Assembly: GCA_036850595.1 (NCBI GenBank)
Contig: CM072170.1
Span: 11,810,303-11,874,302 of the forward strand
Direction of reading: 5' to 3'
Source of the DNA: Rhyacichthys aspro
Lineage: Eukaryota; Chordata; Actinopteri; Gobiiformes; Rhyacichthyidae
DNA length: 64,000 nt
Made by a program: the position numbers and the translations under genes
The notes under the pieces: generated by a model
Databases searched by the model: none
What the model saw: only the letters and a program-made list of their open reading frames with translations
What the model was told of the DNA's origin: nothing
Shown: one piece after another, positions 37,801-51,800 of the stretch
Layout: each line of letters begins with the position of its first letter
How positions within the stretch are numbered: the first letter of the stretch is position 1

Positions 37801-40100
37801 GTGTTGTATCTGTCAGTTTCCTGTTTGTTTATGATCAGTGGTCAGTCTCTACTGTGTTTAGGAGTTAGCCCAATGCATAATCACAGCAGAAGTAATGCGT
37901 ACCACATGTTCGCAATTAGCCATACAATCTGATCTGTGATTCGCTGCCCAAATATGGATTCTGAGATAGTGTGTGCGATAAAACTAGGTTCTGCAAATTC
38001 CATTCCAATTTAGCCTGTTATAGCGTTCATATTCACACAGGTGGCTTAAATGTCAAAGCATGTTGCCATAAATGGAGATTTTAATTTGTAATCTAATGCT
38101 GACTGTTCTACTGTGGACTGTTTCTAACTTAAATGTCATGTGTGTTTTGCCTGGGGAGACTGAATCAGAAGTGGCCACTAAGGTAAATGCTAGGCAGGTC
38201 AAAAAATTGTACAAAATGTGTGAAAAAAAGTATTGTAACCATATTGTGCAGGGAGTTTTGTAGATCAAATAACCAGTCTGGCTAGGGTTGACAAGTGAGC
38301 CTAAAGTAGACTTTTGTAAAGCCGCATAGGCCTTGACTTTGTTGACACTCAGCCAAGTTAGAAGCTGTAAGCTTCACTTTTAGATGGCAGCATGCTGTTG
38401 ACCTTGTGATTGCCTACATTAAATATGATCAATTTGGGTTATGTGTTTCAGCAAACACAAAAAACAGTTAGTTACATGTCATGTCAGAGGGAAAGTATGA
38501 CTAGTTTCTATTGTTTAAAAGTGGACTTTATGGCAGCCCAACCAGTGAAGTTTCAGTTTATCATGAGAAAATGAAGGAAGGATGAATGGAGCAAGGAAAA
38601 TACAAACAGAATGAGTAGGGTGTGACCTTAATCTCAGGGTTAGAAAGATATTCACAATCTCTCACACAGCCACTCATACACATCTGGTTAATCCAGTTTC
38701 TTTTTGTCACAAGAAAGGTATGTTGGAGGTTCTTTCGGCTCACAGTAAAACTTCTTCTGTGTGTCATAGCAGTCTGTTGACTTAATCGGTTACTCTGACA
38801 TGTTTCTGCAGTTAAGGGTGGGGCTGTTGGTTTGTTTTGTGCTCATTCATGAGTCACAATGTTCATCCTTTCTAGTGGAGCATCTAGCATTAGCATTGGC
38901 ATTAGCATGGACAGATGAGTTCTATTTTAAATGTGTTATTATGCTGCTACAGACTTACAAGGTCATAACTACATATTTTATTGGTACCGATATATCAGAT
39001 AACACAAGTCACCGTGACTGCACACTGCAGAGTCATGCCAAACTCTGAGGGCACCTCAACTGTGCATGCAAGTCACTACAAGTTACTCCAGTCTGACACA
39101 GTATAAACCAAGCTGCTGCTCCACATAAAGGTAGTCTGGGAACTGAGCAGATTATGTCCTACAGCCAAGGCTTTGCTGTCTGTCTCATCAAATAACAGTG
39201 GACAGCAAGCAGACAGTGTAAAGGCATGTTGGCTTTTCATCCCATTCCTTCATATTACTATTTACATTATGTTGCTAAGATAAAAGCTCTAACTAGGCCC
39301 ATTATTCCCAGAAAAGCTAACCTAAATGCCAAAAGAAATGTTTTGCAATTGAATGCAGTGCCCTCATGTGGTCACAAGACCATGAGTAATGCACAAGCAC
39401 CTCCCCTGCTCTCAGAGTAGCTACTGTATGTGTTGGGAGAGGGAGACACAGAATTTGGGCTCCACGCTCATCCGGCCTACATCTGTCCCCAGCTCCCATG
39501 TGAGATGCAGAGAAGGGGATGTGTCGTGTCTGGGGCGCAATGGTGACCCACATCCTAGATATACCACTCCCCCAAAGCATATTTACGTCAGACTATATAA
39601 TGACCTACAAAAACACGAGCTTTATTATTCTAAATATAAAAGATCAAAAGGCAGTGTGTAATTGAGAGCAAGCCAAGAGCCCCCATAAGCCAGAGGATGT
39701 GGGCACTTCCTCTGGATTTCGGAACGTCTCGTTTTATTTTGTCAGTGGGAGCAAGCGTCTCATCAGGACCGCAGCATTTTTGTTCCATGGGGGGTTACCG
39801 GTTTCTAAACTTTTAAATTATTATGTTAGGGATGCATCCATTCGGTTCTATACGCTATTACATCAAATTTTACTCATTACTATACGTATTGTTGACTAGA
39901 AACATTTAATATAGAAGGATATATATAAGTTATCTTGAGTGATTTATGATGAACCCCCCTCTAAGGAAAATGGTACGTCCCACTCCCTGCCGTTAGCCGT
40001 TGTTGTACCCGATGCTACTGAACAGATTTGTCGCGATACAAAGTCGCCTCACTGATATAAAACCTATGAAAAAATGCTTCTTCACGGGATGATAAATACT
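31866..40100. other. Intergenic DNA between arf6 and the Pellino gene
   Basis: No coding gene is recognised. Contents noted: a decayed hAT-like element (33.67-33.92 kb), a perfect 9-bp-stem hairpin at 34134-34157 (stem GTTGCAGTC), a possible dispersed repeat fragment at about 36.35-36.56 kb ending in CTGCCCCTTTAAA-like sequence, a poly(A) run near 37.27 kb and GCATTAGCATTGG-type words at 38.88 kb. The remainder is AT-rich and unremarkable. Confidence 0.5.
33665..33918. mobile_element. Decayed hAT-like MITE (tentative)
   Basis: The left end (ATTAGTGCTACACAATA) and the inverse of the right end (ATTAGGGATCACAATA) match with a few differences. The interior carries GCGATATGTGATAA and GATATCGCGATAACAAT, words typical of a teleost hAT family with GCGATA-rich ends. 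No clean 8-bp target duplication is found, so the exact limits are uncertain. Confidence 0.5.
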
Positions 40101-40269
40101 TAAACAGAAGGAGAAGAAGAAGTCCGAGAAAACTTTACACACGTGTGCCTAAACTTTAATAGTCTACAGCTCATCTCACTTTCAGCAGTTCCGAGTGTGT
40201 TAGCATTGTTTTATCTCCATACTATTGCCACTGGACGCGTTTTTTTCTCTCGTGGAGCAGTGCAATCTG

Positions 40270-43200
40270 ATGAATTCACCGAAAAAAGACGGAGACGATG
40301 ATGTGCCCGTGAAAGACCCAGTAAAATATGGCGAACTGGTCATTCTTGGGTAAGTCTTGCACCAATTAAGGCAGTCATACAATTGTGTGTTGGCATAATG
40401 AGCGTTAAATGTAAGCCGCCCCCATTTGGATAAGAATAAAGCGTCTACAGATGCGTAAATATCATTGAATGCACTTCTTTAAATGACCGTCTGATGAGTA
40501 AATTCATCGTAGTAAGCGCTTTATGCTCGCTTCGCTTTACTACAACGCTGGTATACTAATGGCCAGAACTTACTCAAGATTAAACTCAGATCGGTTTACG
40601 TTTTAACATCTTTTACATGGCGTTTTAGTGCAAAATGCATCAAATCCTCCGTATCTACGATGCAGTTTCGGATGTAGGCGCTTTTCATCAATGGTTGTAG
40701 TGGGGAAAGCTGCGCTGGCTTTGCTCAATCTGAAAAAACCAATGATGTCATACTATGCTGGATTTGTGATTGCTAAAAGTAGCGGCGAGGATGATATCAT
40801 TGTATGAAAAAAGGCACACTGTTCTCGCATATTTAATGATTTTTTTTGGTCTTGTATTACTAATGAATAAAGGTGACAGGGAGATGCCCAGGGAGGAGGG
40901 AGAAAAGCCCTCTGTGCACCAGCAGTAGACAGTACAGTGCAGGATGTGCTGATGACAGCCACCAGCTCCACAGCAGTAACACCCTAAAGGCTCCACACTG
41001 TGCAGGGTCTGCAGGGAGCACAAATGCCACAACACACACACACACAGTCACATCCAGGCTTACACAGGCCTCCTTCTTGCCCCGCAGAGCTTCCTGTGTA
41101 TGCCAAAGATAACTGACCTAATGGCCTATCGCTTCCCCTCTGGCTGAACATGGAGCGAGGAGCCTGGACGCATCAGAATACTGATTAGTGCCTCTGACTG
41201 TTTGAACAGAGTTGTCTTTTAAGTAGAAGATAGGGAGCGACAGTGTAACTTTTAACGTAATATACAACCTGAAACAGGGAGATGAAAGAATGACCCCTGT
41301 TTACACACACAGGCAGCTGCACTCCTTCACTGACCAGGCTGGTTTAACTGGACTACTGCCCTTATCCTAGTATATATAGGCTATTGAAAGGATATAAAAC
41401 AGGGCCCTTTCCCTTCGACCCCTCATCACTGTTCACATTCATGCAGTTTACATTAGTCCAGCTTCAGTTTTACTAAGCCCTGTCACATTTACACAACTCT
41501 ACACACATGCATCCATAATAGTCCAGTGTTTGCTATAATGCAGTTGCAGTCAGCATGCTTTAGGGGGCTCACATCCTGAATAGCAAGATAGTGTTGCTTT
41601 AAACATGAGCTTATCTTACTGCCTTTTGAAACAGTCCCACTCATGCCAGTAACAAAACACCAGCAACAAAGCCAGCAGATACCCATCAGAACACACTGTG
41701 CTTCCTGTCAGATGTTTCCATCGCACATTTTGCACCAGTGCGCTTTGTCTCTGCTGCGTATGTCAGACTTGATGCTCGCATGCCACTGTCTGCTCGATCC
41801 CCGCTTTAGTGCAGAGCCATGTGATCTTTGCAGTGGCAGCCTGCTGTCAGCCATTACTTCGCCTGAACAGTATGCACATGCGGTCTAGCTCTACTTCCTA
41901 AATCACCCTCACACCTTTTATCTCACCCCCCTCCCCTCTCAATGCCCCTCTTGTCACATTTCTCCTCTTTAACCTGAGCAGTTACCCTCACAGAAGCTGG
42001 CTTCGTTGGTGGCCCCCTCATAGCTAAAATAAACTTAATGTCAAGGACCAGAAGGGTTGAATATTTCATGCCGTATTTTTTTAATGTGCTCACAGGACAC
42101 ATGGCTCCCCTGGCCTCAACTGTCCTGCATTAACTCTGCTCTTCTGCTCTTATGTCTCTGCCTCATTATATTCATTTTTATGTTTCTGTTTTTTGATTTC
42201 ACACTGTCTTTTTATAGCTTCTCACTGACTTAATGTCTGTCTCTGCCAAAGTGCTACCCAGACTTTTTTTCTTCCTTTAAGCAGATTGTCTTCCCTCCTC
42301 CATCTTATCCTTGGTCTTATTTAATATAATGTGCTTTTTTAAGCCAGACCCATCGTCTGCCTGTCCTCAAGTGTCTTCTTTTCTCGACCCAGTTCTCCTC
42401 CTGTCACTCGGGCCCGTTTTAAACTGACAGACATGACCACAGAGAGCAGAAAGCTGAGTCATCTTTGGCCACTCTATCTTAAATTCAACCAACCTCCAAA
42501 ATATGTAGCTTGTCACAAGATCTAATAAAAACGTAATATTGTAGAAAGTCTAATAGAATTGTACATATAGCCAAATAGATGACAACAAAACCCACAATAT
42601 AGCCATTAGTCATAGTTCCAGTTCCCTTAATCTAACTTTATTATTTTTCTATGAAGTTCAGCATTTCCGTTTTCTCAATATCAGATATAACTGACCACAT
42701 AACAGCAAAAAAAGCCCCCAAAAAACCAGAAACTTAAATTACTTCCACTATTGTGCAATAGTATATGGAGTAATCAACAACATTTTAATAATTACCTACA
42801 TGAAAAAAGGAAGATTAACCCCATCAACACTTAACATTCTTGTTTGAGCAGTGTAATTGTTCTTTAGTAAATAAAAAAGCTGAACATAATTTTGTAGGTT
42901 TCTATATATTCTATATTCATCTGATAAGTCATGCCACATATTTTGAAAGAGTGTGAGATGTAACGTCAGTGCAGGCAATGGTTTGCTGATCCTCCAGTGT
43001 TTGATCACCTTGACACAGGTCTGAAAATCTTCAGAATAAGGAAGCTCTGAATTACTATCACTCTCGAGCTTGAGGGTTTCCTCTGAATAGTTTATAAATA
43101 ACCATGTCCCTCTGATTGTCTGAAACGTCCCGTGCTATCAGCTATGTGAATTTTATCAAAATGTATTTTTATTTGGTCAGCTATAACAAGTAATAATGCA

Positions 43201-46079
43201 CAACCTCAAACCTTTAAATAGTAACCACAGCTCTAACTCAAGGCTGTGTAGTTAATTGTGTCTTGAAAGTGATTGTGTAATGTGTATAACTCTATTTGGT
43301 ATTCAAGTGGTTAGATCAAGAAGGGAGCACCTCTGTGGTGAGCTTCAAGTGTCATTATTGTGAGTGAGATCAAGTGGTTTATGCCCTTTTATTTAGTAGG
43401 GGTGCAGGTGTGCTTTTTAACTGCACTAAAAGAAGTCACAAACGTACAATAACTGCTAAGATGATGTACCAAAACAACTTTTTAGTATATTCAAGCAGAT
43501 GAAAGCTAAAGCAATAGTGTTAAGTTAATTAACAGTGATAAGCCAGTGCAGTTTGTGGTTGTTTTTCATAATTATCTTCTACTTGTTTTCTGTGCTCGTC
43601 CAGGTACAATGGCTCCCTTCCCAGTGGAGACCGTGGGCGCAGAAAGAGTCGCTTTGCTCTGTACCGTCGAGCCAAGGCCAATGGTGTTAAACCCAGCACC
43701 GTGCACATCCTCAACACTCCACAAGACAGCAAGGTTAGTGTGTGTGGACATGTTTGCGTGCTAATGGGATGTTTTGTCAGTGTTGGCTTCCTGCTTGTGT
43801 CTTCCTGCTTTTCACAATAGCGCCATAGGAAGGCTGACTAAGCGCTGAAGCTCTTCTGTGTTTTTTCCTATTGTTACATAGGTTTTTCTATGTGCCATTG
43901 TGTCCAGACTGTTGTTGTACTAATGTATGCTATGAAGCTCATACATTTTATTTTTGATTTGTATTTTTGCACATTACATGCCAATATGAATTACAGAAAA
44001 TGTGGTTGATAAATTGGTGTGTAAATAGGAAAATAGACTTTGTTTCTGTTACAGCTTAATGGTTTTTGTTGTTGCAGGCTGTGCACAGCAGGGGGCAGCA
44101 CAGCATCTCTTTTACCTTGTCCCGTAATCAGACAGTGGTGGTGGAGTACTGCCATGACAACAACACAGACATGTTCCAGGTAATAACAAAAAAATCTGCG
44201 CAACAGGTTTATTAAACACTTCTCTGGCTCTGAAAATGCTCTCTGAATAGGAAAATATAGTGTGTCCGCTATTAAAAGCTCATAAATAATTCCACCAACC
44301 TCCCAAAAATATGCTCTTATGTAATACCATCAAAAGAGTCTACAGTAACTGAGCTATTTTGGTCAGAATGCCATCCATTGGGTAAAAAAATAAAAGGAGG
44401 CTTATGTTACTCTGTATTTGTGAACATAGTTGTACTAGAAAATCACCAAATTAAGGCCATAATCACACATTCAAATAGTAATGATAATGATCTGCTAATG
44501 TATGGGAACAATTAGAATTTTTGTTTTTGCTTTTGTGCTTGTAGATCGGACGGTCCACAGAAAGTCCTATTGACTTTGTGGTGACAGACACCACTGGCGG
44601 GGGAAAGGAGTGCGAGGACCCCTCCATTGCTCCCAGCACCATCTCACGCTTTGCCTGCAGAGTGGTTTGTGAACGCAACCCACCATACACCGCACGCATC
44701 TACGCCGCAGGCTTTGACTCCTCCAAAAATATCTTCCTAGGGGTGAGTAGACAAAACTGATCGATGCTGCTAAGAAAAAAACGCACATTTGATGAGTGTA
44801 AGTGATCACAACCTTTACATGATCTTTAACAAAATGAAAGAGTGCTCACTTCTGTGGCATTATAGGAAAAAGCTACCAAATGGAAAAACCCAGATGGTCA
44901 CATGGACGGTCTGACCACCAATGGGGTCCTGGTGATGCATCCGGAGGGGTTCCCAGACGACCCAAAGCAGGGACTTTGGAGGGAGATCTCAGTGTGTGGA
45001 GATGTCTATGCCCTGAGGGAGACCCGCTCTGGGCCCAGTCGGGGAAAGTTGGTGAGTGAATGAAAAGTTAAGCAAAGGGCTCCTAGGAGTCTTGAGAGTT
45101 GTTAAAGCAACACTAGTAACAGCATCATGACTTTGAGGCTACAACATTCTTATGATTTTAAGGCTGTGTATTTTCTGTATTTTAAATGCCTCCCTTGGGA
45201 TTTTGCTTGTGTCTAATTAGCTCTTGTCCTGCAGGCAGAGGGTGAGAGCAGTGCTTTACGTGACGGCTCCTTAGTCGACCTCTGCGGGGCGACTCTCCTG
45301 TGGCGCACAGGAGAGGGGCTCATGCGCGCGCCCACCTTGCGTCACTTGGAAGCACTTCGTCAGGAACTCAATGCATCTCGACCCCAGTGTCCCGTAGGCC
45401 TCAGCACATTGGCCTTCCCTAGTCTGCCACGAAGTCACAGGTGAGACAAATTCAAGTTGTTCAGGAACTATATAGTGGATAGTGGACATGCATGTATTTA
45501 GAAAAAGCTTGCCCATAGAAATAAATATCACCCTGAAAGACTATTTCTTTAGGGTTTTTCATACATGTACTCTGGATATAGCTGATGTCAGAGGATAATC
45601 TCAAACCCCCATCACCTACAAAAGACAAGTGGCAGCAAATGAACGGTGAATATCCTCCTGCCATTGACAAAACATAATTGATGTCTTTCTGCAGCCTTGA
45701 AGAGCGCCAGCCCTGGGTGTACCTCGCCTGTGGCCATGTTCATGGACGCCATGACTGGGGCCAGAGGACTGAGGGAGAAGAAGACCCAAGAGAGACAGAC
45801 GGCTCTACGGCCCGACGAGAGTGTCCCCTGTGCAGGAGTGTGGGGCCCTACGTGCCGCTGTGGCTCGGTTGTGAGCCCGCTGTGTACGTGGATGCCGGAG
45901 CACCTACTCACGGTTTTGTGCCGTGTGGCCACGTCTGCTCAGAGAGGACAGCCAGGTACTGGGCCGAGACCCCTCTGCCTCATGGGACGCACGCCTTCAG
46001 ACCCGTGTGCCCCTTCTGCTCCACTGCCCTCAGCACCCCTGGCTGGACACGGCTCATCTTTCAAGGCCCCATTGACTAG
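40270..46079 (+). CDS. peli2/3: Pellino E3 ubiquitin ligase (PELI2 or PELI3)
   Basis: Seven exons (40270-40349, 43604-43733, 44078-44179, 44545-44742, 44866-45051, 45235-45440, 45695-46079) join in phase to 428 residues; human Pellinos have about 418-470. Pellinos ubiquitinate IRAK kinases, RIP proteins and other targets in Toll/IL-1 receptor signalling. Residues from about 18 to 270 form the phosphothreonine-binding FHA core with its family-specific wing (KYGELVILGYNGSLPSGDRG, MFQIGRSTESPIDFVVTD, ISRFACRVV, GHMDGLTTNGVLVMHP). Residues about 308-428 hold the RING-like domain: CGH at 313-315, CPLC at 344-347, PCGHVC at 377-382 and CPFC at 406-409, ending FQGPID. An in-frame TAG at 40201 with no intervening ATG fixes the start. 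Synteny suggests PELI2, whereas several C-terminal strings look like PELI3, so the paralogue is left open. Confidence 0.93.
40350..43603 (+). other. peli2/3: Pellino intron 1 (3.25 kb)
   Basis: It runs from donor GG|GTAAGT to acceptor TCCAG and is by far the longest intron in the window. The other Pellino introns are about 120-365 bp. A long first intron is typical of vertebrate Pellino genes and often carries regulatory DNA. No internal gene was recognised. It includes pyrimidine-rich stretches at about 41.89-42.42 kb. Confidence 0.8.
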
Positions 46080-48860
46080 GAGCCAGGCAACAAACCACTC
46101 TTTACAGTAACACACGCCCAAGCTTCATTCACACCCAAATGGTGCAGTACTACTACTGAAAAGTAATATTTGAGCTTTATCATGTTGGCATGTGGGCTGT
46201 AAAGTCAAATCAGGTTCAGTGCTTAAAACCAACAAGGTCCAATGTTGTGCTGAATGGAGCTTGGGTATAAACAGTCCTTCCCCTGTTCATCACTCCAGGC
46301 TTTTTGAGTTGTTAAGGCCAGGTGAACAACATAAATAATAGTAACCATTATTTAGACTTTAAATGAAGTCATGAATGAGTCTGCAGTTTTTCATTTTAAC
46401 AGGTGTTTGCCCTACTCTAATAATAACACTCAAGCCTTAACATATTTATCCATTTCAGTATTACATATAGAATTGACTTAAAAATATATATAACTATTTT
46501 TACCATTTTCTCGTTATATATTGTTGTGGACAATACGATAAGCACTTCAATTATTTTGTTTATCGATTAGTCGTAACAGCACTTTGTCCTGTATTTTCAA
46601 TAGTGTCTTATGTAAATAATCTGGTGATATATATTTCTATTGTATTCTCTGTCTGAGCTCAGTATTATATTCTTATGGTAAATGCAGGAGAGACCAGAGG
46701 TTTATGCTTCCATGTATCATCAGGATGCTTTAGAGTATATGCAGACTCGTCCTTGTTTTAATCTATGCACGTAGCACCCATAAATGAGACCACTTGTGTC
46801 TTATAAAAGCTGCAGACCCATAAAGTAGCACTGATACACTCGAACACACCGGAAGATTAGCGCTCATCTCAACCAAAAAAGTGGATGAATGATAAACAGG
46901 GGCTTGGAATAAAACCGGGTAAAACAGTTAACTTCATAACTCTCCAAAGCAATAACAGCACTCTCATGTATAAGCTAAATGTCGTGCTCTGTGTAGTGAA
47001 GCAAAGGTCAGCTTCCGATGTGGCTGTAATGGTTTTCCGGGTTAAGGGCTCAACCAGAGGCGTGTTCAACTCCACCATTTTAACTTTCTCAGATCATCTT
47101 GGACACTAAAGCATGTGTGATGTAACCAAAGCGCTAAGATTCAAAGACAAACAACAAAAGAAAGTATCTGATATCCTTCGTATTATTTTTAAAAGTCATT
47201 GATTTAAGTAGCGTATCACCAACACTGAGTTAAGGCTACTATTAAAAAGAGCATTTAGTGTACTTCATCTGTTATTAATTTGAACACACTTCTGGTTCCT
47301 GAACTAAACAGGGTCTGAGTAAGTATGAATGCGTGTCGATAGGTTTGACCTGGTGTAACCTCAAACATAACCTTACATTTTGTTTCAAAGAGGACTATTT
47401 TGTTAGGGATGTGGGGCGGGATTTATTTGGGGCGGAGGGTGGGATTCTTTTCGATGTTCAGTGTTAAAAAGACTATTTTTCTAACTGATAATTGGTTTTA
47501 GTTACCCGTTGTTACTCAATGTGAGCAAATTCTGTGTGTTTCAGATGATTATCCTGTGGTAGAAGTAGGAGAGCTTGTGAGTGAGAAAACGTTGCCAACA
47601 CTGTGTCTGACACACGTACACACTGCTACCATAAACATTGTTCAGACAATGAATGTAGCCAAATACTCAGGCTATATTAAGCCTTCCCTGGTGCTCATAT
47701 TGAATGGTCTATATTGTGATACTATTTTTGTAACCGAATATTATGGTGTAGCTTGGTGACGATCTAGCTCGAGCAGTTCAATCACTATTAATAGCCTCAT
47801 GTATGGAAGATGTGCCATTGATAATACACACTCACCTGAACTTGTGACTAGCTTGCATGTGCTGAACAGTATGTACACTAAAAACACACACAACGCTCTG
47901 ATTCTTTGCACGGTGGATTGCCAGCTCAGGCTGACAGTGACACCAATATGGCTTCCATGTCCTCAGCTGTTTCACCGCAGCACTTGTGCTTTTTGGAAGA
48001 CCTATGTTTGACAAAAATGAAAGAAATAAACCATCAGAGAGCACCGTTAAAAATCTTGATGTTTTGTGAATCATACCCACATTTGTACTACTATGCTAAT
48101 ACAGTATTTCCACTAACAGATGAAAGACAACAAGTTTTGTATTTAGACTAATCACAAATCTCGCTAACAAGAAATAGCCCGTTGCTTAATCAAAAAAAAC
48201 TAAATTAGATTTTTATGGTGTTAGAGAAAAAAGAAATACAAGGCTTGTAGTCGAGTATCTCCTCAAATTCAGTATCAGTCACATCTGGGTCTTAATAAAA
48301 GACAATGTAGTGACACCACAACCAGGTTATAAAAACATCACTATCAGCTGGCATTTACAAAGAACGCCAAATCCAGTATCCATCGGATGTTACACCATTG
48401 GCATGTGGATGGAGGAACTGTTGCAGCACACTTTTATATGTTTTAGTTGATTTGTTTTTGTCCTGTTTTAAACTTTGGTTTGGTTTTCATTTCAACCCTG
48501 TGTCTATATGCGTTTTCATCTACATTTTCTTATATTTAGTTATGTTGTACAAAATCTATTTTACTGTGAGGTTATATTGTTTCATACCACTAATGGCATT
48601 AGCTCCTAACCTCCTTAGCTCTGAACTTTATCTTGTTTATTAGTCATGTTATACTCTCCATTCTCAACTCACACACTCATCTCAATGGTGAGTGAGTAGC
48701 GTCAAACCTCAGTTAAAAATGGATACCCTCAAATACATCCATTATGTACAGTTATATTTTGTATTAATTTACATCATACTCTTCTGTAATTGTGCGGTGC
48801 ACAGACAATCGCTATACACATGTCAATAAACCTGATGAAAGTGTATTGCTCTCTTTCTTT
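46080..48860 (+). other. peli2/3: Probable Pellino 3' UTR
   Basis: No other gene is visible after the stop. Candidate AATAAA signals lie at 46908-46913, 48025-48030, 48294-48299 and 48835-48840. The last is followed by GTGTATTGCTCTCTTTC, a good GU/U-rich downstream element, so the longest 3' UTR would be about 2.77 kb. Long 3' UTRs are known for Pellino mRNAs. A G-rich stretch, GGGGCGGGATTTATTTGGGG, lies near 47.41 kb. Confidence 0.45.
48835..48840 (+). terminator. peli2/3: Candidate distal poly(A) signal for Pellino
   Basis: AATAAA is followed within 30 bases by GTGTATTGCTCTCTTTCTTT, which fits cleavage/polyadenylation context better than the upstream candidates. Its use is not proven. Confidence 0.5.
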
Positions 48861-51800
48861 TATTATTTAGTGCATTATAAATGAATGAATATCTGACAGA
48901 AGGTACAGTTTTCACCGAATTACCTTCAGGAGATGTGGATTCAGAGAGATAATGTTATTATCTGAAATGAAACGAATGCAAATGTATGTGTTCTTGCAAG
49001 TATTGGAGACTTAACTATTTGACTATTTGCATTTTACGGACAACAGAGGGCGCTCTCTACCAGCGCTACCGCAGAGAAGTGTAACAACAACAAGCAAATT
49101 GTGATGAGCTTGCTTAGAGTTGCATCACCTCCTAAAATAATCAACCGTTTAAATGAGGCATTTTGGCAGTCATGTATATCACCGTGTATTTGTGATGATT
49201 GCCCGATTTCAAATAAGCCATGCCTTGGACTTGCCTTGGACTAAAAGACATAAAGAGAGTGGTGATATACAGAAGTTTGTTTAGAAATAAATTTACTCCT
49301 CAACCATGGGGAGGAGGTTTTTTTTCCAAAGATTATGGAGCCTATTTCACGGGTATCTGTGTGCCACACAACACTTAATCTCTTCAAGAGCACGAGAAAA
49401 ACAGAAACCCAAAGACTTGAGAGTTGAAATAGCAAAAAAAAAAAAAAAAAGTGAATTATAATGTTAAATATATGTGCCATCATTTTGGGAACATGTTAGT
49501 TATTTGTTATTGTGTAACTTCAACAAAGGAGATGCTTAGGTTGTCATAAAGTTGTTTAACTAACACAACATTATGTAGTGCCTTAAATTTGGGCTGCAGT
49601 CTTAGCATATGTGATATAACAATATGACCTGAAAGATTTGAATGCCCCTTTAGAAAAAATGAACTCAAATAAATATGCAAAGGTTAACCTCCATCTCCCC
49701 CGGTTAAAATTATGGGGACATTTCCTTTTTATTGGGAATTTTATAACTCAGTTAGTTAGTGCTTATATTAGGAGTAGTGAGTTATTTAAGGTGAGGTTTA
49801 AATTAAGTCAGGGTTATATCATTTACATTCTAATAAAGTATAAAAATGCACTGTGATGTTCCACAAACAAAATGGTAGCCCATATCAAAGGACCTCAAGC
49901 AGATGATAGAGGCACAGCTTAGCATTTCAGCTGAATTCTCTGAGGAGGGATTTGTAGGTTTTGATCCCAGCTAATTAATGTGAGACCCTCGATGGGACTC
50001 ATGTGTATCTGCTATGGGAACTTTGAAGGGAACTCTCCTGCCCCTCTGTGCTATTGGAGTTAGTGCGTCTTGGTGCTAATCATCAGCTCTTAATGTGCAC
50101 AACTCTCTGTGGAGTGGAGTGACTCTGGTGGTAACTGGGGGGTGTTCATACCATTGTTCTATCAATCCACCTATTAACTACAAACACAGGGAAACTTTAA
50201 TTAAGCCAGAGCCACAGACGATTAATTAACTTTAAGACTTCTCTTCTATTTTCTTGCCTTCTACTTATTTCACTAAGTCACCAAGCCATAGAAAGTCCTT
50301 ATTTAGCCTCATAATTTACAAATCCAATTAAAGCCAATATTAGGGCATCACAAGCTGCTGTCCTGTGTTCTAGTCTTATAAGACTATTCTCTTTTGTGGC
50401 TCGAATGGCGGTGAACGCCGGCACACGTTAAGCCGAATAGAATGTAATAAAGAGGGGTTAAGAGTTGTAATAAGTTTGATTATTTTATGGAGTTTATTAT
50501 GCTGTGTTATCCTGTTAGGGAGGTGATGTTGTGACATAGGAAGAGTAATCCAGACGGTCTCCTGTCTCACCATGAAGTCCCTGCTCTGCCATTGCGGATG
50601 TTGTTGACGCGTCACTGTTTGAGGAGGCCAGGCCCAACCTGAAGAAGACAGAATCAGAGGGAAGTTTCTTTTAAGGATGAAAGGACAAAAGTAAAATAGG
50701 AAAGACTTGCATTACAAATTCTGAATGACATCAAATGGATTTTACAGGGCAACAGTGCCAATTACCAGTTTATAGACCTGTTTTAATTTATGGAAGCATG
50801 CAGTGGCAATGTGTTGTCTACAAAATAAGGGCTTATGATGAGTTCACTTGAAAAATATATAAACAAAACTGATAGATTGATGACATTTACATAACAGTCT
50901 TTTCATGAGACTGTGTTTGGTTTTAGGAACAGAAAGTAATGACACCTCTATTATTTCCAGGAGATGCAAATATAAAGACATTAAGTTTTTTTGAGGTGAT
51001 ATTGTTATTCAGAGGGCGGTCTCTAGTGATAGCTATAAAAATGATCTGTATCCTGTCACTTTACAGTAAAAGACAGAAAAATCAAGTACATGTCTATGGA
51101 AATACTTTAGAAGTGCAGTTAAATTATTAGAAACAAGAGACTGACAAAGACAAAGCTTGGTTTTACAAGAAATGAGCATTAATTTCATCAGAAAATAAAG
51201 ACTATGGGAGTACACCAGCATCTTGTTAGATATGATATGTCACTCAGGGCTATTCACAGGATTTGGTTTTCAAGCTTGAAACCTATGTACCACAACACAA
51301 TCTTCATAGACATCCTTTGACGTGGGTTAAAGCAGTCAGAATTCCACTTTTCTTATTTTATTCACTCTGTAAACACATAACTACCGCTGCTAAAAGAATA
51401 TAGGCCAAAGTCTACTCTTAAATCCCTTTTTTTCGTCAACGTTGTGGCTGTCAACACTTGCTCTCACTGTGACCAATAAGAGCCCTGAGGAAGCATCGCT
51501 ATAATTCCCTTTAAATGACAACTAATGAAGATGGTATTTCCTCCTATTACTTTGTGTTTGAGAGGGGGCAGGGCTGTTGGTGGCACTCGGTTGATACTAG
51601 AATATGTTCCACTTTAATTTTTCTCTCTGGTGTCTTCTCCTATAGCTAGAAAAGTGAGTATTTTTGCCCCCCCCCCAAGAGGGCTCCAAGCCTTAACGGT
51701 CATTGACGAAGACTCTTCAGTTCAGCACACGCTCAGTTAGCGTCACATGTAAGGTGAGAGCCATTTTTTGAAAACATTTCTCATTACACCTTATCACCAG

